From Diplodia intermedia (Eukaryota > Ascomycota > Dothideomycetes > Botryosphaeriales > Botryosphaeriaceae): DNA of 64,000 bases. Below the pieces are notes generated by a model. It ran no database searches, was not told the origin of the DNA, and saw only the letters and a list, made by a program, of their open reading frames with translations. Positions 44,083 to 56,013 of the stretch are shown here, piece after piece. The stretch spans positions 248,001 to 312,000 of the forward strand of contig JAKEKT010000032.1 of assembly GCA_021495925.1 (NCBI GenBank), written 5' to 3'. Position 1 is the stretch's first letter; the number at the start of each line of letters is the position of its first letter. The position numbers were made by a program, and so were the translations under genes.

Positions 44083-45626
44083 ATGACGCAGATCAAGCTT
44101 CCCGTCCAGGCCCGATCCAGCCATGTCGAGCAAGCCCGCCGAGCCGTGAACGCGGCCATTGACGCAGCCGACGCCGCCCTGCGCGCCCTGAACAAGGACA
44201 TCCATGACCACCCAGAGACAGCGTACCAGGAATTCCACGCGCACGACGCGCTGTGCGCGTTCCTCGAGAGCCAAGGGTTCGCGGTAACGCGCCACGCCTA
44301 CGGGCTCGCAACCTCCTTCGAAGCGTCCGTCGGCAGCAGCAGCGGCGGCGCACGCGAGATCGTGTACTGCGCCGAGTACGACGCGCTGCCGGGCATCGGC
44401 CACTCATGCGGGCACAACCTGATCGCCACCGCATCCATGGCCGCATTCGTCGGCGCCGCCAAGGCGCAGCAGGCGCTGGGCTTCGGCGGGCGCATCCGCA
44501 TCCTGGGCACGCCGGCCGAGGAGGGCGGCGGCGGCAAGATCAAGCTCCTCGACGCAGGCGCCATCCCGGCGTCCACGGCGGCCGCCATCATGGCGCACCC
44601 GGTCGCCGGCCACATGGCCAAGATGCCGGGGGCCAGCGGGCTGGCGGGCTTCAAGCTGATCTGCAGCCACAAGTTCAAGGTCGAGTTCGCGGGGCGTGCC
44701 GCCCACGCCGGCGCGCAGCCGTGGGATGGTGTTAACGCTCTCGATGCTGCTGTCGCTGCGTATACCAATGTCTCGATGCTGCGCCAGCAGATCCGGCCCG
44801 ACGAGCGCGTGCACGGCGTCATCGAGGACGGCGGCCGCGTGCCCAACGTCATCCCCGCGTACACGCGCATGGCCTGGAATGTGCGGGCGCCCAAGGTCAA
44901 GGCGGCGAATGCCCTGCGTGAGCGCGTGGATGCTTGCTTCCATGCGGCTGCGGCCGCCACGGGGTGCAAGGTCAATATCGTCGAGTGAGTAGTCGGCCCG
45001 CGCTGGTTGTTGGTCTCGGGCCGCGGGCTTGGGTTTTGCTGACTTTTTTTTTCGCGCCCAGGGGTCCCATGTACAAGGATCTGCGCGCCAACTTGACCTT
45101 GTGCGAGACATATGTTGAGGATATGCGGGCGTTGGGCGAGAAGATCATCCTGATTGAAGATGAGCCCGCCACTGCTTCCACCGATATGGGTATGTCTCTA
45201 CTTCCCTGTGCTACTCAGCCCAAGGTGGACTACTGCCTTCCCCTTTCTCTTCCTTGTCGTGTCTTTATTGGTCTTGTTTTTCCCTTCCCCGTCCCTCTCT
45301 CTTCCTACTCCCGATGGGGTCTTAAGAGACCCTATATTCCCAAATTCAAATCCAAAAGCTTAATGCTCCTTTGGTCTCAGAACTGACTCGAACTTCTTCT
45401 AGGCAACGTCTCGTACACAGTGCCGAGCTTCCATGGCGCCTTCGGTATTCCGGCTCCTGAGAACATCGTCGGGCACCATCCGGGCTTCGCGGCGGCCGCC
45501 GGCACGGATGAAGCACACGCCGCGGCGATCCAGTGCGCTAAAGGAATGGCCATGTTGGGCTGGAGGGTGTTGACAGATGACCGTATTGCGGAAGACGCTA
45601 GAAGAGACTTCGAGCAGGATGATTAA
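44083..45626 (+). CDS. M20-family amidohydrolase (PM20D2/aminoacylase-like)
   Basis: Model: join(44083..44984, 45062..45189, 45403..45626), 417 residues. Family members hydrolyse the amide bond of N-acyl amino acids or dipeptides with a dinuclear metal centre. Visible features: HDHPETAYQEFHAHD near residue 42, the metal-ligand segment CAEYDALPGIGHSCGHN at about 90-106, the catalytic-acid segment GTPAEEGGGGK near 145, MAHPVAGH, and the dimerisation (lid) domain with FAGRAAHAGAQPWDGVNALDA near 205. The last exon restores the C-terminal catalytic part: VSYTVPSFHGAFGIP, a HHPGFAAAAGTDEAH segment and the final helix. Introns are 77 and 213 bp. No signal peptide is seen, so it is probably cytosolic. 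Confidence 0.9.
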
Positions 45627-48600
45627 TGTAAGTGGTATGGATGTTGGAAGTCATCAATTGTAAATACACCGTCACGAGATATGATATATCAACGACCTTT
45701 TCAAATAGTGGGCTCTCATCACGGCTACTATCGATTTTTTAGCTTACAAAGATTCATACGCTTGAATCCTACGCCGATCCCGATAGACGGCGCCAGAAAT
45801 ATAGCCGCTGCTCAACGGCTGTATACGATTGCCCAACGTCTGGACGTCGCTTCCGAAATGTTCTCTTCGCTTGCCCTCACGCACCGCCGTGATGCCAGAC
45901 ATCGGTCCGGTTGCTGGGAATTACGCCGACAAACCTAAGATCATCTTCGTCGTCAATGCAAAAAAATGCGCCGAAATACATCCAAGAGTTCTACCACCAC
46001 GCTTCCACATCCACTAATGGACCGGCCTGATAAGAGACTAAGACCAGCTGCTGCCGCCAAGAGAACCGGAAATAAAAAACGATTCGGAGCACACTCGGCC
46101 ACGGCAAGAGGTGCCATTTCGGGCAAAACATGGCAGGGCGGGATGGCATAGCTTTGGCAGCTCCGACCTGGAGGGGGGTGTGAGATGTGTGATGGCGGTG
46201 AGGACAGACAGACGTATGTACTGCGCTCGCCGTAGAACACCCGATCCATGGATTTCTAATCCCATCCCTGCCGATATATCCCTGCGCCGTCTGGTGCCGG
46301 ACGTGGGGTCTACAAGAAACGAGCAACGCCTTTTTTTCCTTCTCCGAACACGAAAATGCCGGCAGTCCTGCAATCATCCGCTTTCTCTTCTGCGAGATTG
46401 GTGAGCGCGGGCGTCGCTTTCTTACCCCCTTTCCCCGATCGAACCGAACGAACCCTGGTGACGTTTGTGGAGGGGCGTGCGTTGCGTGCGTTCCATGCTG
46501 TGCCAACACACGGGCCGTCACTCGGCCGAGTTCGGCCTTCCACCCACTTTACTCTTTAGAGGCCGCACGTAACTGCATCGGACATGGTCCCCTGGCTCCC
46601 TACGTTCGACGTTGCTCTTAGGGGCCCTTGTTTGGGGAAAGTTCACTTTCAAGGGTATAAATGGGGAGCCGGGGTTTGAAGGAGATGTGGGGTTGTCGGG
46701 TGCTGTGCTTTCTTGCGGTGACGACCACCCTTGGGCTGACGTACCCCGTTGATCCATCTCGGAACATGCTCCGGGTATGGGCGAAGGAGGGGTGGTGTGC
46801 GAGAAATGCATAGTCACGGCAATAGGTAACGTGGAATTGCTCGTGTGATGCTGCTAGCGTAGACCCTGGTGTGAAAGACCCTCACCCATTGGATCTGGGG
46901 TGGAGAACCCGCTAGCTGAGCTCTGCAGCAGCAGAGAGTCGTTGATATGCAGAAATCTACTGAGCTCATTGATGTGCGTCTTTTCCATCATGTGTATACT
47001 TTCCAACGGCACTTGCAGTAGCGGAGACGTCGTAGCCAGAAATCTCATTGTTGCCGCTTGTTGTCTATATGTCTATTGAGACAGCTGCTCTAAGCATGCC
47101 GAAACATGTTAGCAAGGTCAATGGGCCTACTTAAGCAAGCGTCTTCCCCGAGTTGCATAAGAACCTCGTGCTCATGATTCGCAAGGTCGTCCAAACCTAC
47201 TTTATGCCGAGGTTACTATCATGGTGCATAGGGACATTCAACATCCAGAATACCATTGCACGCCGCGAACACATACAGCAAAGCAACAACGAAGAGAAAG
47301 CGCGCTCCCCCCGATAACAGTCGGAGGACCCTTTCCCTTCTCTTACGCGTAGTCGCACACCAACCTCGCTAGTCCCAATCCTTCCAATAGCCCCAAAAAC
47401 GCGCCACATAGGTACCGATACATACCACGAGGCACGGCACGGCGGCGCGGCGCGCGACGCGGGGCACATGCGGATCTCATTCGCTGGCGGCACGCCCACC
47501 CACCAACCACCAACCGCCGTCAACCACCAAAGAAGCACACGCTGTAGGCTCTCACCGGAATAATCTCCGACCCCGGGGGAACGCACTTCCCTCCCCTCTT
47601 TCTCGTCAAGCCCACGAGCCGGGTGAAAAAAAGCAAAACCCAAGGCTTCTGTTTCACGCTAAAGAAAGGAAAACCAAAGCGACTGGGCCAAAGGATCAAA
47701 AAGAAACCCCGCCGGCTCGCAAGGGGAGGAGGAGGAGGTGGTGGATGTCCGCTGATCGCCAAAAGGATGAAGAGCGGCGGGCGAGACTAACGCAACTACG
47801 CAAGCGAGAAGGATTCCAGCTACGGCGGAGCATTCTGGCTGGCTGGCCGGCCGCATCCTGTCTAACGCTAAGCAGTAGTAGCACAAAACGGTCCCGAAAC
47901 TAAATTCTTTTTTTCTCACTACTGCTTGCTGCTGCTGCTGCTGCCGCTCTCCTCAGTGGTGGCCCTATGCAAGCCTCACTCCCGCAACCCTGTTTTTGTG
48001 GGGACGGGCTAGCCACACGTAGGTTCGTCGATGCAAAGGGTGCGGTGGAGTCGTCGTCGGTACCGGGGCGCGAGTACCGTTGGTCGGGCACTTGCTTTTT
48101 CCTTTCCCTTTGTTTCATCTTTTCTTTTCTTTTCCCCCCCTTCCTTCCTCGCTCTTGGGGGGGGCTTCTTCCCTGTTGTTGATCCCGAGTCTTGACCGAC
48201 GAGGACGGAGGCGACGACGGTGACGATGACGACGATATGGCAGCCTCTGGCCACAACACGCGACCGTTGGGGTTAGTAACAGTTTCAGTAGCGATGCGGC
48301 GGTCCACGACATCCATGTTGGTTGTCGTGAAGCGGCGCCGGCGCTGGCGCTAAACGCGGGTGCCAGCCGCCCCCTCCTCCCTCCCCCCTTGCTGCTGGTG
48401 CAAGACGCCCCCGCTAGCTCCTCAACGCCACATCCTTCGAATCTACGTACGTAGTCAGTCGTACGTCCGTACGGAAGTCTTTGCAAAATGCCGCTCCCCG
48501 ATCATCCAAGGCAACCGTCGCCGGTCTTCGCGTCCTGCTTCACATCTTCGACGGGATGCCATCAGAGAACCCCATCACTTCAAAGCCTGCTACCAAATCA

Positions 48601-49266
48601 CGTGTTGATTCGATGGGGATTCCTGCCATATACCTTCGGAAGAAGAAGAAAAATTAGGAGAATACTCTAAGATTGTCATTACGTGAATTCTGGCTTTCCT
48701 TTATATGTTTTCCCCCCGGCCATTGGGTATCTCAGGCATGCAAAGCTTATGTAAGTGGGTGTGCGCGTGGCTTTTGATCGTGTGCGAGGTTTGAGAGAGA
48801 GAGAGAGAGAGAGAGAAAAGGGGAGAGAAATGCTCGCAATGAGAGGCGAGATGTATGTGAGGACCCCAGCCGCATTTACAAACTCCATCCCTGAGAGAGA
48901 AAGAAAAAGAGAAAAGAAAAGAAAATGGGAACTCCGACTCTTTAACCCCGGCCTGCGAGAGAAATAACAATAGGTCGGAAAGAGAAGCGGGGTCGGGAGG
49001 GGATACCTCACACGGCCCTCTCGCACTGGTCGGGACTCTCGTTGTTCTTCATCTACACTCTCTCCAGTCCGTGGATGGAGGGGGGCAGTCGGCACACACC
49101 GCCACGCCCCGCCCCGTAAGAATACATGTTTACTGCATTCAGTTCAGCTCGCGAGCCGTCTACAGGGAAACAAATGAAGTTCCTGCCTACCACGGAGCAA
49201 ACTTGGAGCAAGCATGCTGCTCGAGGGGGGGGTTTTATTTTACGAAATGCCCCTTTCGGCCCGGCC
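45627..49266. other. 3.6-kb region with no supported gene
   Basis: I found no frame with domain signature or convincing codon bias. Features seen: repeated mixed-composition frames on both strands at 45.9-46.6 kb and 47.2-48.5 kb, low-complexity coding-like stretches such as a Ser/Ala-rich minus frame at 47,900-48,316, a (GA)n run at about 48,794-48,815, and GA-rich DNA at 48,895-48,930. It may hold long untranslated regions of the flanking genes or noncoding RNA; nothing decides this. Confidence 0.5.
48793..48816. repeat. (GA)n microsatellite
   Basis: Eleven to twelve uninterrupted GA dinucleotides, followed by purine-rich sequence. Confidence 0.85.
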
Positions 49267-50130
49267 TCAACGCAGGGTGCCCAGCGTCCGGCCGTTGCCC
49301 TGGATTTCCGTCGGCACGCCCCGCAGCGACCGGGCGGGTGGTAATTGCGAGTTTGGCCGCGGGGTGGTCGGCTTGGAGCCGGGCTGCTGCTGTTGCTGCT
49401 GCTGCTGCTGTGCGGGCGCGGAGCCGTCCTGCAGCTGGTAGACGTGCTGGGGCTGGGGCTGGTACAGCGGCTGCTGGCTCTGGCTCTGCTGCGAGGACGA
49501 CAGGTGCGACGACAGGCCCTGCGAGGACATGTTGGAGGAGGCACGGGAGGCGGTCGAGACCATGCTGTCGGCGCGGGTGGGCAGGTTGTTGTCCGTGGTC
49601 CGCGAGGTGCTGCCGCTGCGGGTCGAGGCCGAGTCCTGCTGCTGGTACTGCGGGAAGTCGAGGTCGTTGCCCGAGGCGGCCATCAGCTCGGGGAAGAGGT
49701 TCTTGGTGGAGATGGCGTCGGCGAACTCCTTCCAGCGGATGATCTGGCTGCCCGTCTCGTCGAACTCCAGGCTCCACACGTACTCGTTGGTGAAGGGCCC
49801 GGAGACGGTGCGGCCGGTGGCGATGATCCAGAGACACACCTTGCGGGCGGGCACGTCCTCGATGATTTCGTGCACCGACATGTGCATTTCCTTGAAGGTG
49901 TTGGCCAGCATGTTGAGCGACTGCTGGCAGGCCGAGTTGTCCTGGGGGGCGGCGCCGAGCGACTTGGGGTAGATTTCGCGCCAGCAGCTGCGGTCGCGCA
50001 GCTTGAAGACGGTGGTCGTGTCCAGGCGGTTGAAGGCGTCGACGACGGCCAGGGCGGTCTGGCGCTGGCGCGTCATGCCATTGTCCTGGTACTTGGACGA
50101 CTTGTCCTTGAAGAGGGCCACGAACGGCAT
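49267..50130 (-). CDS. NTF2/SnoaL-like domain protein with Gln-rich tail
   Basis: Minimal model from the ATG at 50130 (gcaATGccg), 287 residues. Residues about 20-130 look like an NTF2-like alpha+beta fold: TALAVVDAFNRLD, then a CWREIYPKSLG segment, a long MLANTFKEMHMSVHEIIEDV helix-strand (read in two parts), KVCLWIIATGRTVSGPF, then EYVWSLEFDETGSQIIRWKEF. This is the pattern of SnoaL_4-type proteins of unknown role. The C-terminal half is Ser/Gln-rich with a run of nine glutamines. The frame is open upstream to 50277, where a good acceptor (cccacgcag) follows a GTGAGT donor near 50,391. A first exon upstream is therefore likely, and the true N-terminus is unsettled. Confidence 0.68.
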   Translation of the reverse strand: MPFVALFKDKSSKYQDNGMTRQRQTALAVVDAFNRLDTTTVFKLRDRSCWREIYPKSLGAAPQDNSACQQSLNMLANTFKEMHMSVHEIIEDVPARKVCLWIIATGRTVSGPFTNEYVWSLEFDETGSQIIRWKEFADAISTKNLFPELMAASGNDLDFPQYQQQDSASTRSGSTSRTTDNNLPTRADSMVSTASRASSNMSSQGLSSHLSSSQQSQSQQPLYQPQPQHVYQLQDGSAPAQQQQQQQQQPGSKPTTPRPNSQLPPARSLRGVPTEIQGNGRTLGTLR

Positions 50131-51349
50131 TGCGGCGGGTGGTTGGGTGGTGGGGACGGCACGGCCGAGGGCGTCGTTGCGCTGGAGGGCGCCGGGCACT
50201 TGCAACCGTCTCGAGGCACGCAGCCGGCGGGTGGGATTTGGGGCTTGCTGGAGCTTGAGGACGCTCTCTTGGGCGAGCTGCGTGGGCCAGGGCAGGGCAG
50301 AGGTATTAAACGCAGATTAGCAGCGCAGCCCTGGCGCGATCGGCGCAGGGGCGCCTCCCCTCCGACTCGTGTCACTGGCCCGCGCATTACTCACGCCAGC
50401 CGTGGCCTGCGGACCGCGCCCCGGCCGCCCGCCTGCTGCACGCCGCGAAGCGCGCAAGGGGCGCGCGGCAGCTGCAGGATTGCATGTTGGCGGCGTGGAG
50501 AAGCGAGAGGCGCGCTGCAGGCGCGCGCACACGGGCGGGGCGGGCTACAGCTCGGCTGCGGATGGCGTCAGGCACCGTCGCAACTCGCAACCACCGCGAC
50601 GCTGCACACGCCGCGACGCTGCACACGCCGATTCCTGCCAGCCCGCGGCGCCCGCACATGACGCCCGGCACCCGCCGAGCGCCCGGGCACCCATCCTGGC
50701 CGATGCTGGGGACGGCTGCGACTCGCCACCCACCCCCTCTCATCGCCGCAAGCAGTGCCGTCTGCGGCGGCGCCAAGCTGCCCGGGGCGATAGGGGACCG
50801 CGGTGGCGTTTCACAACGGCCGGGGCGCCGCCCACCGCCATGCTGCTGCGCGGATGTCGGCGCGCACCAGATGGGCGGATCTTCGCCCGCCATCTGCCAC
50901 GGCATCGCGCCGGCGGCCAGTCACAGCCGCAGGACGCCCAGGGGCAGGCCGGCATCATCTGCACCGTCGCGGGCGGGCGTCGCGGATAACGACCATCCGC
51001 AGAGCTTGCGCCTTGGAAAACGAGCCTCACGCCAATCTTGCGCCGTTGCGGCAGCGAGCGACACGGGCTGACTCGCCGCGGCCGCGGGAGCCTCGTTCCG
51101 CTTGGGCATCACCTGCTGGCGAGATTGCTGCTCAGCCCGTGGGCATCAACCAGCCGCCCAGGGCCGGAGGTCTCTCCGCTGAGACCGAAACAGCAACCCC
51201 AAGCCTGCGGTGCAGCAGAACTGCGGTCCCTAAGCAATGGGCTTTCTGCAAAAACGCCGTCTGTCCCTCCTCTCCCATGTCTTCCCAAGCTGTTCACAGC
51301 TCCACCACTGATTCATCGTTGCGCGATCGCTGCGCGGCTCCAAGTCCAA
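50131..51349. other. GC-rich divergent intergenic region
   Basis: About 1.2 kb, very GC-rich, between the NTF2-like gene (minus) and the small orphan gene (plus). The first 150 bp is probably still coding for the NTF2-like gene, with an intron at about 50,278-50,391. The rest has only overlapping Ala/Arg-rich frames on both strands, the usual product of GC-rich noncoding DNA. Confidence 0.45.
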
Positions 51350-51984
51350 ATGGATTCCCTCTCCATTGACAGCTCGAGGTCCGTCCGAGTCCCCTGCCCC
51401 CCATTGGCCGCCTCGTCTGAACTGATTTGCCTAGCAGCTCCTGGGAGCAACGCACCCCCTCGCTCCCCCTCGCCCAAGGCCCGCTCCCGCCTCCACCGAG
51501 CAGCCCAACCCGCCGTGCCCGGCGAGTGAAGCATTCCCAGGCCCTCGTCCGGTACCAGCCGCCGCAGGTCTGCGGTGTGGTCGAGGTGCGCAAGAATGCC
51601 TGCTTCCTCGGCGTCACCGCCATCGTGCGCCGTGAGACGCGTGAGCTTGTCGACTCCAGCGAGTACGGTACCTACGAGTACCCCAGGGTCAAGTATGTCG
51701 TCGAGGACCTTAGCTGGCCCGTCTTCAAGCGCTTCGGCGGCCTGGATATCATAGACCCGGACCTCCTCCTTGTGCTGGAGGCCAAGTCGCGCTGGTGGAC
51801 AAAGACGGACGACTGGTTCCTGCTGGCCCAGTACGCCTTTGGCAAGAGCCGCAGGCGCACCCTGTTCACCTTTGCTGATCCGAGTGTGCCAAAACTCCCG
51901 CGTGCGCTGCCCGCCCCTCCTCCGTTCGGACAACCCCATGACAGGAATAGCCGTGTGTCGGACCGCATTGAGGAACTCCCCTGA
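51350..51984 (+). CDS. Small orphan protein, 192 residues
   Basis: Model: join(51350..51378, 51435..51984), with a 56-bp intron (GTCCGT..TAG). I do not recognise a family. The nine-codon first exon (MDSLSIDSS) joins to a Ser/Pro/Arg-rich linker. Residues about 55-150 then look like a folded, conserved-type domain: VCGVVEVRKNACFLGVTAIV, a YGTYEYPRVKYVVEDLSW segment, FKRFGGLDIIDPDLLLVLEAK, then WWTKTDDWFLLAQYAFGK. It is rich in aromatic and hydrophobic residues with third-position C/G bias, unlike the antisense frame. The tail is proline-rich and may include an unrecognised intron. Exon 1 is short, so the start is less certain than the body. Confidence 0.55.
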
Positions 51985-53794
51985 CAACTACCGTTGGGCC
52001 TATCGGTGGGAGTCGTGGCATAGCCTTGGCCTGGATACCTTGCCGGTGGCGGTAAAGCTTGTTCTTTACCCTGCGTGGATCCGACTTCACCTCACTCGTC
52101 AGTGCCCAAGCGTAGATTCCCCCCCATCCCGCTAGATCGCAGATCCCCATGATCCAACCTTAAGGATGGCGGGCCTTCCCGGCCCATCGAGCCACCAGAT
52201 GTCTTCCAACCCGGAGGTCTAGAGCCTTGGCACGGATGTAAGATGACTTGCATATCCGTGGATTCCGGAACATCCGGATGGATGGACTTGACCGGAACAA
52301 GTTAAAGAATCACAGCCGTTGCGTTTCGCCTAGAGTCTAGGCCCCCCCACCCCCACAAGCTTGGCCGATGGTACCATACCTGTGGCCATCTACTCTGAGC
52401 TCGCTCCTTGCCTTAATCCAGCCCTGTTACCCGCGGGATCATCGCCCGAACCCCGCTGGATCTTTCCCCGGATCGGAAGCCACCAGCCCTCCCGTCAGAC
52501 TGGAATCTTTCCATCCTAGCCTTCCACTCCCCGGACTTATCCCCAGGACCCCATCCGGATGCCAGACCATTGGCTGGACCTGGACCATCTAGACCCCGAA
52601 AACAATCCATTCCATGAGTTCCATGCTGCGCAAAAGTTATAATCTCCTACGAGCAACGGTCGAGCACACATCCATCAACGGCAGACGTAGCGTTCGTCTT
52701 TACATCCGGTTCACCCAAAAGCAAGTCTATTGCATCGCCGTGTGCTGCCGTTACCTGGCGTCGCCGTTTTTGATACAGTCTGCTTCGTTTACTTGCCCCA
52801 AGATACGGGCTTCTCTTGACATCACATTTTACTGACTCACACTCCCTCGACTGCCTTTTGCTTTGTGTTCCCTGCTCTTTTCTGTACTGCATTTCCATGG
52901 CGTTTTACTTGGTACCTCTCCTGGTAAGGGAAGGAACGGGGTGGATGGGAGGACTACTGAAATCTCAAATTTGGCGGCATATTTGTTTTCATTGCTTTGT
53001 TTTTCCTGATTGCATTTCCACATATTCTTAGCGGTACAGTCATGGTGATACTTAAAACACCCTCTCGCACATCTTCTTGGTTTTTCATTGGGTTCGGGTC
53101 ATGGGCGGCTTTCCTCCAGCGTTCTCGTGGGTTTCTGGCACAAATTCTTGGTCTTCATAAGCAAATTTCTAATCAGCAAGGCACGTATCGTGCTTACCTG
53201 TCTACATCTAACTTGCGTGTCGTTTTACTGAACATTGTTGTTTGGTCCCTGGCGCCTCACATGCCGATTCAATAGTAAGGCGAGGTGAAAAAGAAGGAAG
53301 GGGAAAAAAGAGAAGGGAATGTAAGGCCACCCGCGCTTCGCTTCACATCATCGAATCGAATCCCTCGAGCGGGCCCATCTCACTTATTCAGAGATTTCTA
53401 TCCCTCGCAGCTACCGGAAGTCCGTTACAGAGCAACCATGTGTCGCATCATGCTCACTGACGGCCAAATGGAGGTATATTCTGCCTTCCCATATGCGGTA
53501 GGTAGACGAACTGACGTCAGCCACTAACGCAATTACGCGCTTACCTCGTTGGGAAGGAAGTTCGAGCGTGTCCCAACAAGGCCCGAAGGAAGCCGGAGAT
53601 GGCACCGACACCGACACGTGCGGCGGCGGTAACACATGGCATGCATGCACGGCTAAGGTAGTTCGCGGAACCGGTAGTGCTTAATTCGACGACGATGACG
53701 AAGAGGCTTGACGAAAGCAAGGGAGACTTGGGCGCCGAAGCGGCATCTTTCCTTTTTTTCCCCCGTCCACCCGTCTGCCTCTCATCACCCCATC
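51985..53794. other. 1.8-kb intergenic region, no supported gene
   Basis: Composition falls toward 50% GC with pyrimidine-rich patches (52,830-53,150). Short frames occur on both strands but none carries a motif. It holds the terminators of the orphan gene (plus) and the P450 gene (minus), which converge. Confidence 0.5.
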
Positions 53795-56013
53795 TCAACC
53801 CGTCGACTCCCCCCCCTCCTCGGCCCACCACCTCCCCCTCTCCTTGAACCTCAACCACATCGGCCCCAACGTCATGGTAAACGTATCGCGCATCCCCTCA
53901 TCAAACGCCTTACCCTCCTCATCCCCCTCCCCCACCTCCTCCCACCCCAAATCGAACCGCAGCGCCACCCGCGCCAACACGCTGCGCATCTCCCACATGG
54001 CCAACGCCTTGCCCGCGCACGCATACTGGCCGACCTGAAACGGGAAAAACGCCCTGCTCGCGCCGCCATCGCCCCTCTTCCGCGCGTCGCGGACGAGTTC
54101 CGGCCGTCCGCCTTGCGCGGCGGAGTCGTCGTCGTCGTCGTCGATCCACCGCTCGGGCACGAAGTCGTTGGGGCACGCAAAGTAGCGCGGCGAGCGCTGC
54201 AGGACGTACGGCGAGATGTGGACGTCGGTGTTGCCGGGGATGACGAGGACCTTCTCCCGATTCCCCTCCGGGCTTCCTTCCTCGCCTCTTCGACGCGACG
54301 GCTGCTGCTCTCCGCCGCCGCCGACGACTAATGGCTCGTCGTCGTCCAGCGCGATGCGCAGCCCCTCGGGCGGCGTGACGCGCGGGTTGCCGCCCGGCGT
54401 GGCGGGCTTGAGCCGCATCGTCTCGTTAATAACAGCATCGAGCAGCGGGACGTCGGCGAGGCCGGCGGCGAGGCGGGCGTAGGTGAAGGACGCGGGCCCG
54501 CCGGGGAAGAGGGCGGCGAGGGAGGCTTGGAGGGCGCGCCAGTGGCGCGGGTGGCGCGAGAGGTAGTAGAGGGCGTTGATGAGGGTGTTGGAGGTCGTGT
54601 CGCTGTTGGTCGTCGTTAGTGTCTTTTTGGGGGATGCGGAGGCAGAAAGACGCACGCTCCGGCTATGACGATTGTGCGGCCGTCTTCGTCGAGGGCCGCT
54701 TGTGTGCGGGGCGCGTGCGGGCTGCGCGCTTCGTAGGCGCGGAGGAGGTGCGTGCATATGTCGGTGGCGGGCTGGGAGGCGGCGGCGGATTTGGAGGCGG
54801 CGAGGGCCTGGTGGATGGGATGGGTTGGGTCAGTTGGGGGGATCGTCGTGGGATGGATGTCTTTGGTTCCTCTGTCTTTTACGGGAGGGAAGTTCGGGAA
54901 AAGGAAAGGGGAAGAGATGCACTCGCCTTCCTCTTCTCCGCCACTAACTCAGCGCAATACCTCATAAACGGCCTCACCGGCCCATCCGCCCCGGGAATCT
55001 TCGACAGCGCGTTCAACAGCCACGGGACCGGCTTCAAGACACCAATAAACAACTGCTGCGCCCTCAACGCCCTCACCGCCCAATGCTCGACGCCGCCGCC
55101 GCGCAGCTGCCCGAAATCGCGGCCGAACCCCACCACCCCCATCAAGTCGTACGCCAGATAGGCGATCCAGTCGGTGACGTTGACGGCCTTGGCGCCGCCC
55201 TCGCCCGCCGTCGCGATGGCGTCGAGGAAGATGCCGATGGTGGACTGCAGCTCGGGGTCGTATTGGGCGAGCGCCTTGGTGCTGAGGGCCGTCTCCCACG
55301 GCTTGCGCCGCTGCCGGTGGTCCGCGAGCGAGCGCGTCTCGATCAGCCCGAGCCGGTCGTCGTTCCAGTCCGAGAGCGCGTAGAGGGTCGATTTGCGGCA
55401 CGCGGCGAGCGGCGCGACGGCTTCGGCGCGGGCGATGGAGAGCTCGCGGGGGCCTTTGGGTGGTTAGTTTGGTTGGTGGGTGTTGTTGCTCAGCAATCTA
55501 CATTCTTGGTCTTTCATCCCCCGGCACTCCCCTCTTCTTTTCCGTTGGTCGGCTACTGAAGACCTTCAAGGCTACGAAAAAAGCACCGGGAAGGAAAAAA
55601 AAAAAACAGAAAAAGCACAACTCACCCGTCCTCACCACATCCCCATACACCCCATGCCACCCCTCCAACTCCCGATGCCACTGCACCCTTCTCGCCGACA
55701 CCGCCACCGCATACAACTTGCTGAACCGCGCCAGCCCCGGCCCGGGAAAGCGCCGCAGCCGATGGAACCAGCCGCGGTAGACCAGCATCGACGCCGTCAG
55801 CCCCAGCGCGAGCAGCGCGGCCGCACGCGCCAGCTCGACAGCCGCGTCAACGTACGACGCGGCGTTGAAGAGGTGCACGCTGACGCCAACGTACGCGGCG
55901 CCGATGCAGACGAGAGCGGTCCCGATGTGCGGTAGGATTAGGTCGATCTCGACGAGCTGGATGCCGCCGTGCACGGCGACGCCCGCGAGGATGGGGGCGA
56001 GCCAGGTGGGCAT
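53795..56013 (-). CDS. Cytochrome P450 monooxygenase
   Basis: Model: complement(join(53795..54602, 54656..54807, 54927..55453, 55626..56013)), 624 residues. It is a heme-thiolate enzyme anchored in the endoplasmic reticulum by several hydrophobic N-terminal segments (residues 1-80). Landmarks: RRFPGPGLARFSKLY; the I-helix oxygen-binding segment AGADTTSNTL, rebuilt across an intron; the K-helix ETMRLKP (E-x-x-R); VIPGNTDVHISPYVLQRSP; the PERWID segment; and the heme loop FPFQVGQYACAGK (F-x-x-G-x-x-x-C-x-G) with the cysteine near 551. The wording of the heme loop fits the tryprostatin B 6-hydroxylase/benzoate 4-monooxygenase-like fungal group. The intron 54808..54926 uses a GCGAGT donor (GC-AG); only that join keeps the frame. 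An acidic Asp run precedes the heme loop. No partner biosynthetic genes are adjacent. Confidence 0.88.
54808..54926 (-). other. Probable GC-AG intron in the P450 gene
   Basis: The upstream exon ends VAEKRK and the downstream exon starts ALAASKSAAAS. The only donor keeping the frame reads AAG|GCGAGT, with acceptor CACCAG. The nearby GT gives the wrong phase. With this intron the four exons total 1875 nt, exactly 625 codons. Confidence 0.6.

Noticed and set aside
37396..45626. MFS transporter, Zn2Cys6 factor and M20 hydrolase, with the P450 and methyltransferase, as a metabolite cluster
   Set aside because: No backbone synthase (PKS, NRPS, terpene cyclase), large gaps, and unrelated genes in between.
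47900..48316. 138-codon Ser/Ala-rich minus frame as a gene
   Set aside because: Low complexity only; ends in an alanine run encoded by CAG-type repeats; no splice or start support.
48793..48816. (GA)n and (TC)n tracts as CRISPR-like or regulatory arrays
   Set aside because: Simple dinucleotide microsatellites without spacers.
49345..50661. 438-codon plus-strand frame opposite the NTF2-like gene
   Set aside because: Antisense low-complexity frame in GC-rich DNA; the minus strand carries a recognisable fold and a CAG/poly-Gln tract.
51313..51987. 224-codon minus-strand frame opposite the small orphan gene
   Set aside because: The plus strand has better codon bias and a folded-type sequence with a consistent intron; confidence in this choice is moderate.
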